Of a DNA stretch of 64,000 bases, positions 62,390 through 64,000 are shown piece by piece. The translations under genes were made by a program, and so were the position numbers. The notes beneath the pieces were generated by a model. The model was not told the DNA's origin and made no database searches. It saw nothing but the letters and a program-made list of their open reading frames with translations. The stretch's first letter is position 1; each line of letters starts with the position of its first letter. This stretch comes from Chryseobacterium sp. SC28 (GTDB lineage Bacteria; Bacteroidota; Bacteroidia; Flavobacteriales; Weeksellaceae): contig NZ_QOVY01000009.1 of assembly GCF_003932955.1 (NCBI RefSeq), forward strand, positions 1-64,000, written 5' to 3'.

Positions 62390-62965
62390 ATGGAAACAGA
62401 AAACAAAAATAAATTCACGACGGTTCACAGAGTTCTACATTGGTCTTTGGCAATATTAATGGTCGTTTTATTTATCACCGGATTTTTAAGGATGTATTGG
62501 ATGAGCAAGAACACCATTATAAATGCGGTGGAAACTCAACTGCAAAGCCAAAATATCAACCTTGGAAAAGAACAGATACTGCCCATCGTCAAAAGCATTC
62601 AGAAACCGATGTGGGAATGGCACGAATATGCTGCCTATCTGGTGTTGGCTGCCTTTCTGATCCGAGTTATTTATATGTTGGCAAAAGGAATTAAATTTCC
62701 AAATCCATTTGTAAAAAACCAAGCCGTAAAAGAGAAAATGCAAGGACTAATTTATGTAATTTTATACTTTTTCATAGCCGTTTCCATTGTGACGGGATTT
62801 TATCTGAAATGGATCGATGGCGAATGGAAGGAGCCGATGGAAACCATTCACAAATGGGCGATCTATTGGTTCCCAATTTTCATTCTATTGCATTTTGGCG
62901 GCATCATAATAGCAGAACTGACCGACAAAAAAGGCATTGTGTCCAAAATGATAGGAGGACGTTAA
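62390..62965 (+). CDS. Cytochrome b/b6-domain membrane protein
   Basis: A 191-residue protein with four membrane helices of the b-type cytochrome family (PF01292-like). Candidate haem ligands are the His residues in TTVHRVLHWSL, WEWHEYAAYLV, METIHKWAIYW and FILLHFGG. It would carry electrons through the membrane, but no oxidoreductase partner is adjacent. It lies between the efflux adaptor and the P-type ATPase (46 and 30 nt gaps), which suggests membership in the metal cassette. Confidence 0.85.
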   Translation: METENKNKFTTVHRVLHWSLAILMVVLFITGFLRMYWMSKNTIINAVETQLQSQNINLGKEQILPIVKSIQKPMWEWHEYAAYLVLAAFLIRVIYMLAKGIKFPNPFVKNQAVKEKMQGLIYVILYFFIAVSIVTGFYLKWIDGEWKEPMETIHKWAIYWFPIFILLHFGGIIIAELTDKKGIVSKMIGGR

Positions 62966-62995
62966 TCACCAATCCTTAAAAAACAGTTTTAAAAA

Positions 62996-64000
62996 ATGAC
63001 CACATATAATCTTCCTGAGCATCTAAAAGGTTTGACGGACAACGAAGTGAAGGCGTCCAGAGAGCGGAACGGCAACAACCGGATGGAGCCGGTCGGCAAA
63101 AGCTCTCTGCTGGATATGGTACTCAGCATCTTGAAAGAGCCGATGCTCATCTTGCTCTTCGCCATCTCGATCATTTACGTTATTGTCGGCGATTATGGCG
63201 AAGCTGCGTTTATGTTTCTTTCCATCATTGCCGTTTCTGCTATCTCGTTTTATCAAGACAATCGAAGTAGAAAAGCGCTGGAGGAATTAGAAAAACTAAA
63301 TGAACCGCTGAGTACGGTAATAAGAAATTCTGAAGCCATCCAAATTCCGACGCACGATATCGTCGTGGGTGATCTGTGCATTATCGAAGAAGGAAGAATC
63401 ATCAATGCCGATGGGACAATTGTTCACAGCAACGATTTTTCCGTGAATGAAGCCTCCTTGACGGGCGAGAGTTTTTCGGTTTTTAAAAGCCCCGAGCCTG
63501 GCAATAATAAAGTTTTCAGCGGCACGGTAGCCGTCTCCGGCCTGGCAGTTTTTGAGGTAGAACAAATTGGAAAACAAACGCAAATCGGTAAAATCGGAGA
63601 ATCGATCTCGTCTATAAAAGAAGAAGTGTCGCCCTTGCAGATTCAGATTACGAAATTTGTAAAATGGATGGCCGTTGCGGGCGTCTTCATTTTTTTGATG
63701 GTGTGCATCTTCAGTTTTATAAAGACCGGAAATCTGATCAATAGCCTGCTGAATGGGCTTACGCTGGCGATGTCTGTTCTCCCGGAAGAGATTCCCGTGG
63801 CATTTACCACCTTTATGGCGCTGGGTGCTTGGAAACTGATGCGCGAGGGCATCATTATCAAAAGAAGCAGTATCGTAGAAACCTTAGGCAGCACCACGGT
63901 AATCTGCACCGACAAAACAGGCACCATTACAGAAAATTCTATGGAGCTGAAAGAGTTGTATGATTACCGTTCCGACAAGATTTATGATCAACAAGAATTT
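62996..64000 (+). CDS. Cation-translocating P-type ATPase (partial, cut by window end)
   Basis: The first 335 residues of a P-type ATPase. The N-terminal cation-ATPase domain (LPEHLKGLTDNEVKASRERNGNN) is of the P2 type. The actuator loop is EASLTGES, and the phosphorylation site is CTDKTGTITEN. The helix-4 motif is PEEIPVA rather than the PEGLPA of Ca2+ pumps or the CPx of P1B heavy-metal pumps, so ion specificity is unclear. No heavy-metal-associated domain is present. The start ATG at 62996 follows the cytochrome b stop by 30 nt. The C-terminal half lies outside the window. Confidence 0.92.
   Translation, partial: MTTYNLPEHLKGLTDNEVKASRERNGNNRMEPVGKSSLLDMVLSILKEPMLILLFAISIIYVIVGDYGEAAFMFLSIIAVSAISFYQDNRSRKALEELEKLNEPLSTVIRNSEAIQIPTHDIVVGDLCIIEEGRIINADGTIVHSNDFSVNEASLTGESFSVFKSPEPGNNKVFSGTVAVSGLAVFEVEQIGKQTQIGKIGESISSIKEEVSPLQIQITKFVKWMAVAGVFIFLMVCIFSFIKTGNLINSLLNGLTLAMSVLPEEIPVAFTTFMALGAWKLMREGIIIKRSSIVETLGSTTVICTDKTGTITENSMELKELYDYRSDKIYDQQEF

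Overview
The window comes from a member of the Bacteroidota, most likely a flavobacterium of the Chryseobacterium/Epilithonimonas type (Weeksellaceae). The evidence is the gene content (ligase-associated repair cluster, MoxR/BatA/BatB block, YfhO, DUF4834, DUF6263, fused E1 dehydrogenase, DtxR-type regulator), the moderately low GC, the lack of clear Shine-Dalgarno sites, and several promoters with the Bacteroidota -7 element TAnnTTTG. It is ordinary dense chromosome: no phage, insertion sequence, integrase or CRISPR array was seen.

Layout. Positions 1-1419 hold two tandem terminators of an upstream gene, then a small catalase-like haem protein and a SemiSWEET transporter. Positions 1416-12705 form a DNA-repair island. 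On the minus strand is the ligase-associated cluster (MBL-fold exonuclease, ATP-dependent ligase, Lhr-type helicase, PdeM phosphoesterase), with a RhuM/Fic gene inserted in it. Diverging from it on the plus strand are Ku and LigD, and LigD is split by a one-base frame change at a run of ten A's. From 12.8 to 21.7 kb follow a head-GIN protein, grpE-dnaJ, a DtxR-type regulator, a Phd/YoeB toxin-antitoxin pair, a threonine aldolase-like enzyme, yidD-lgt (Lgt with an unusual N-terminal extension), alkB and hisS. From 21.9 to 34.5 kb are tRNA-Arg, a binding-protein lipoprotein with a CPBP protease, rdgB, rnz, the fused E1 and the E3 of a 2-oxoacid dehydrogenase, a patatin, an Xre/RES toxin-antitoxin pair, a Nif3-family protein with a coiled-coil protein that has lost its zinc ligands, and rplS. 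From 34.8 to 42.7 kb are ndk, YfhO, DUF4834, DUF6263, rlmB, a repeat-rich spacer, DinB and a GH172 enzyme. From 42.9 to 54.2 kb are the MoxR-DUF58-BatA-BatB block, nhaA-DUF389, an orphan HsdR-N protein back to back with holA, trxB and crcB. From 54.3 kb to the end are tRNA-Ser, a CmoA-like/ICMT-like methyltransferase pair, and a heavy-metal efflux cassette (small exported protein, CzcA-TolC fusion, CzcB adaptor, cytochrome b, P-type ATPase cut by the window edge).

The most unusual non-coding feature is a set of four to five tandem 7-base units placed directly before the start codons of at least six unrelated genes (ligD, dnaJ, rdgB, yfhO, the BatD-position gene, batA). Other repeats are a family with ACCACAAAAG ends (two loci) and a cluster of AAACCTTCAAGGTTT hairpins at 40.8 kb that has duplicated the 5' end of a neighbouring gene.
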